Source: Bacteroidaceae bacterium (lineage in GTDB: Bacteria; Bacteroidota; Bacteroidia; Bacteroidales; Bacteroidaceae). From it: a DNA stretch of 10,334 bases. The notes beneath the pieces were generated by a model that searched no databases, was not told the DNA's origin, and worked only from the letters and a program-made list of their open reading frames with translations. The translations under genes were made by a program, and so were the position numbers. Shown piece after piece: positions 7,337 through 10,334 of this stretch (positions are counted from its first letter, which is position 1; every line of letters starts with the position of its first letter). Location of the stretch: positions 1-10,334 of the forward strand of contig CAADWS010000046.1 in assembly GCA_900752815.1 (NCBI GenBank), in the 5' to 3' direction.

Positions 7337-9457
7337 ATGTATATCCCGTCTTTACGCATAGAAATTGTGCCGCGCTTGCTCCATTTAAAACAGCCGGCCG
7401 GTACCTCACGCGGTGTCTATCTCACCCGCCGGTCGTGGTACGTCATTATCACATCGCCACAATATCCGCAACAGATTGGAATTGGAGAGTGCGCCCCGCT
7501 GCCGGACCTCAGCTGCGATGCGTTCCCGGAACAGAAATATGAAAACCTGCTCCGGGGGTTCTGTAAAAAGTTACAGCAGGAACAGGTCATCGACCATGAA
7601 GCTTTGCGCAACTACCCTTCCATGCTGTTCGGACTGGAAACTGCCTGGTTATCCTGGAAGGCTTCTTTTCAAGGAGACTATCTGAGCCTGTTCAATAATC
7701 CTTTCACCCGCGGAGAAACAGGCATTCCCATCAATGGATTGGTCTGGATGGGTTCCTACGAAGAAATGTTGCAACGGATGGAAACCAAGTTGAAAGCAGG
7801 TTTCCGCTGTATAAAAATCAAAATCGGTGCCATCCACTTCGAACAGGAAGTGGAACTTCTCCGCCGGCTCCGGGAGCGCTATCCCCGCCAACAGGTGGAG
7901 TTGCGCGTGGACGCCAACGGAGCCTTCAGCTCCGAAGAAGCCCTGCAAAAACTGGAGATACTGGCACAATTCGACATTCACAGCATCGAGCAGCCCATCC
8001 GCGCCGGCCAATGGGAAGCCATGCGCGAAATCTGCCGCCTATCTCCACTGCCCGTTGCACTTGACGAAGAACTGATTGGCATCAACCACCCCGAAGACAA
8101 ACGGGCACTGCTGCAAACCATCCGCCCTCAGTACATCATCCTCAAGCCCTCACTTCATGGCGGCATTCATGGTGCCGAGGAATGGATTCGTGAGGCGCAA
8201 ACCATGAACATTCCGTTCTGGGTGACAAGCGCTTTGGAAAGTAATGTCGGGCTCAATGCCATCGCGCAATGGTATGCTGAAATCTCCACCCGTGGCCTGA
8301 TTTCCGTACGCGACGCCTCAAGCCCCGTTAAGTTGTCCGATACCGTACGCCATCAGGGGCTGGGAACCGGACAACTTTTCACCGACAACTTCCCGGAAAC
8401 ACGATTACAAATTGAAGGTGAACAACTATGGGCCACCTCTGCAGAAGAGCGCCGGTTCAAGGCTGAACTGCAACAATTCCGCACCGAATGGGAAAGCGCA
8501 TCGGAAGTAATTCAGGTACACACTTCCGGCTCAACAGGTACTCCCAAACCCTTATGGGTGGAAAAAAGCAGAATGACGGCCAGCGCCACACGTACCTGCC
8601 GGTTCCTGCAGATAAAGAACAGCGACAGCGCCCTGCTCTGTATGCCACTTCAATACATCGCGGGAAAGATGATGGCCGTCCGCGCTTTTGTGTGCGGCTT
8701 GCGGCTCATCACCGTTGCCCCATGCGCCCGCCCGCTGGCCCGCCTCTACCAGTCGCCCCACTTCGTGGCCATGACTCCGATGCAGGTCTACGAAACCTTA
8801 AAAAATCCCCGGGAACGCCATCTGCTCAAACAGGTGAAATGTCTCATTATCGGCGGAGGCTCCATCTCCAACGAACTGCAGAAAGAACTGGAAAACTTCC
8901 CCAATCCGGTATGGAGCACCTACGGCATGACGGAAACGCTCTCACACATCGCTCTGCGCCGCCTCAACGGACCGGATGCGTCAGAACACTATCATCCGCT
9001 GGAGGGAGTTACCCTTTCGCTCAACGAGCAAGGCTGCCTTGTTATCGAAGCGCCCGACATCTGCCCTCAGCCGCTTGCCACCCACGACCGTGCAGTCCTC
9101 CATGCCGACGGCGGATTCACTCTTTTGGGCAGAATAGACAACGTCATCTGCAGCGGGGGGCTGAAACTGCAAATTGAACAGCTGGAGCATCAGTTAGCCA
9201 CACTGCCCGTAGACTTTCGGATTACCTCTCTTCCCGATCCTAAGTTCGGAGAAGCCGTCACCCTGCTTTATACCGGCGAACTGACCCCACAGACAGTGGC
9301 CACCCTGTGCCGAAAAATGTTGCGCGGCACAGAATGTCCCAAACACCTCTTCCGTGTAGACCGGTTGCCGCAGACCGAAACAGGCAAACCTGCCCGCGCA
9401 GCTTTGCGCGCCCTCGCGGTGGAACTTTCAAAAGCCGCCACGCAGCCTGAAGCCTGA
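7337..9457 (+). CDS. menC-menE: Fused o-succinylbenzoate synthase (MenC) - OSB-CoA ligase (MenE)
   Basis: One uninterrupted 706-residue frame encodes two consecutive menaquinone enzymes. Residues about 1-365 are MenC, an enolase-superfamily enzyme that dehydrates SHCHC to o-succinylbenzoate: KIKIG (K160, K162), DANGA (D192), IEQP (E218), LDEE (D243) and LKPS (K270) supply the two catalytic lysine positions and three Mg2+ ligands. Residues about 380-706 are MenE, an ANL-superfamily ligase that makes OSB-CoA via the acyl-adenylate: HTSGSTGTPK (395-404, P-loop), STYGMTET (527-534), LLGRIDNVICSGG (596-608) and TETGK with K684 as adenylation lysine. The linker (about 365-393) is polar and charged. 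The MenE half lacks most of the roughly 150 residues that precede the P-loop in E. coli MenE. The ATG at 7337 is chosen over an in-frame TTG at 7289, since MYIPSLRIEIVP fits a MenC N terminus. All motifs are intact, so both halves should work. Confidence 0.93.
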   Translation: MYIPSLRIEIVPRLLHLKQPAGTSRGVYLTRRSWYVIITSPQYPQQIGIGECAPLPDLSCDAFPEQKYENLLRGFCKKLQQEQVIDHEALRNYPSMLFGLETAWLSWKASFQGDYLSLFNNPFTRGETGIPINGLVWMGSYEEMLQRMETKLKAGFRCIKIKIGAIHFEQEVELLRRLRERYPRQQVELRVDANGAFSSEEALQKLEILAQFDIHSIEQPIRAGQWEAMREICRLSPLPVALDEELIGINHPEDKRALLQTIRPQYIILKPSLHGGIHGAEEWIREAQTMNIPFWVTSALESNVGLNAIAQWYAEISTRGLISVRDASSPVKLSDTVRHQGLGTGQLFTDNFPETRLQIEGEQLWATSAEERRFKAELQQFRTEWESASEVIQVHTSGSTGTPKPLWVEKSRMTASATRTCRFLQIKNSDSALLCMPLQYIAGKMMAVRAFVCGLRLITVAPCARPLARLYQSPHFVAMTPMQVYETLKNPRERHLLKQVKCLIIGGGSISNELQKELENFPNPVWSTYGMTETLSHIALRRLNGPDASEHYHPLEGVTLSLNEQGCLVIEAPDICPQPLATHDRAVLHADGGFTLLGRIDNVICSGGLKLQIEQLEHQLATLPVDFRITSLPDPKFGEAVTLLYTGELTPQTVATLCRKMLRGTECPKHLFRVDRLPQTETGKPARAALRALAVELSKAATQPEA

Positions 9458-9509
9458 CGCCACCCACTAATCCGAATTGTGCACTCCCTCCTCTTCATTT
9501 ATCACAAAC

Positions 9510-10334
9510 ATGAGCCATCCCGAAGCCGTCAATGCCGAACGCGAACGCGCGAGACAAATCATAGAATTTACTGATACCCACCTGTTCCTGACCGGAAAAG
9601 CAGGAACAGGAAAAACTACTTTCCTGCGCGAACTGCAAAGGGACGCGCCCAAGCGCATGGTGGTTCTGGCCCCCACGGGCATCGCCGCCATCAATGCCGG
9701 CGGCACCACCATCCATTCCTTTTTCCAACTCCCGTTTGCGCCGTTCATCCCCGAGGACAACTACAAGAAAATGAACTTCAAACTGCGAAAAAAGAAAATC
9801 CAACTGATTCGCAGTCTGGACTTGGTTGTCATCGATGAAATATCCATGGTGCGTGCCGACCTCCTCGACCAGATTGACGCCGTTCTCAGACAATACCGCA
9901 ACCGCTCTCTCCCCTTCGGCGGTGTGCAGTTGCTCATGATTGGCGACCTGCAACAACTTTCGCCCGTCGCCAAGGAGCAGGACTGGGAACTGCTCCGCCC
10001 CTATTACGACAGTCCCTACTTCTTCTGCAGCCATGCCCTGCAAAAGACCCACTACATCACCATCGAACTGCAAACCGTCTATCGCCAAAGCGACCCCCGT
10101 TTCCTCCGCCTGCTCAACAGCATCCGCAGCCATCAGGCCAATGCCTCTGTCTTGGAGGAACTCAACCAACGATACATCAGCAATTTCCAGCCCCGCGCCG
10201 AAGACAATTACATCCGTCTGGTCACCCACAACCGTCAGGCACAGCAAATCAACGAAACCGAATTGGCGCATATCCAGGAAAAGACCTACACTTTCCGCGC
10301 CCGGATTGAAGGCAACTTTCCCGAATACTCTTTC
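9510..10334 (+). CDS. Pif1/RecD-like SF1 helicase, N-terminal part (runs off window)
   Basis: The first 275 codons of an ATPase gene are present, open to the window end with no stop. Visible superfamily 1 helicase motifs: Walker A GKAGTGKT (29-36), motif Ia-like APTGIAAINAGG (54-65) and TIHSFF (67-72), Walker B VVIDEISM (106-113), motif III GDLQQLSPV (145-153) and motif IV-like YRQSDPRF (191-198). This order and the ATGIAA/TIHSFF pattern are those of Pif1-type 5'-3' DNA helicases related to RecD. Such proteins act on DNA in replication restart, G-quadruplex or recombination processing; which of these is unknown here. Bacteroidales relatives often carry extra C-terminal domains, which cannot be seen. 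The ATG at 9510 puts the Walker A motif about 28 residues in, as usual. It starts 52 bases after the MenC-MenE stop with no evident terminator or promoter between, so partial read-through from the men unit is possible; no functional link is implied. Confidence 0.9.
   Translation, partial: MSHPEAVNAERERARQIIEFTDTHLFLTGKAGTGKTTFLRELQRDAPKRMVVLAPTGIAAINAGGTTIHSFFQLPFAPFIPEDNYKKMNFKLRKKKIQLIRSLDLVVIDEISMVRADLLDQIDAVLRQYRNRSLPFGGVQLLMIGDLQQLSPVAKEQDWELLRPYYDSPYFFCSHALQKTHYITIELQTVYRQSDPRFLRLLNSIRSHQANASVLEELNQRYISNFQPRAEDNYIRLVTHNRQAQQINETELAHIQEKTYTFRARIEGNFPEYSF

Noticed and set aside
8488..9177. 229-codon frame on the + strand
   Set aside because: It is an out-of-frame shadow of the MenE half, rich in R, P and H with no domain.
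9495..10271. 258-codon minus-strand frame
   Set aside because: Antisense to the helicase, whose motifs are clear on the + strand.

Overview
The window is an ordinary-looking chromosomal segment from a Bacteroidota member, most likely order Bacteroidales. The evidence is a promoter motif of the Bacteroides type (TAnnTTTG), sparse Shine-Dalgarno sequences, a lipoprotein with an SDDD surface-export signal right after the lipobox cysteine, and protein sequences of the Bacteroidales menaquinone enzymes. All recognised genes lie on the + strand. Genus cannot be settled from the sequence alone.

Layout. Positions 1-896 hold no gene I can defend; the stretch is visibly more A+T-rich than the rest, at least in its first 500 bases. 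Then come mazG (897-1727), a tandem-MazG nucleotide pyrophosphohydrolase, and an EamA/DMT-type 10-helix transporter (1775-2671), with a weak hairpin between them. A clear terminator (2684-2714) closes that block. A Bacteroides-type -7 element (2716-2723) directly after it probably starts the next unit: a surface lipoprotein of unknown function (2776-3612), followed after only 31 bases by the menaquinone cluster.

The cluster is menF (3644-4744, apparent TTG start), menD (4813-6492), menB (6458-7276, overlapping menD by 35 bases) and a single gene encoding fused MenC and MenE (7337-9457). Together they take chorismate to isochorismate (MenF), to SEPHCHC (MenD), then from SHCHC to o-succinylbenzoate (MenC part), to OSB-CoA (MenE part) and to DHNA-CoA (MenB). 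MenH (SEPHCHC to SHCHC), the DHNA-CoA thioesterase, MenA and the final methyltransferase are not in the window. Gene order equals the E. coli menFDHBCE order with menH missing. Menaquinone is the respiratory quinone of these anaerobes, used with fumarate reductase.

After a 52-base gap without an evident terminator, a Pif1/RecD-like superfamily 1 helicase begins (9510) and runs off the window end.

No previously undescribed system is evident. The points most worth checking are the MenC-MenE fusion with its shortened MenE half, the TTG start of menF, the lipoprotein reading into the men genes, and the unexplained first 900 bases.
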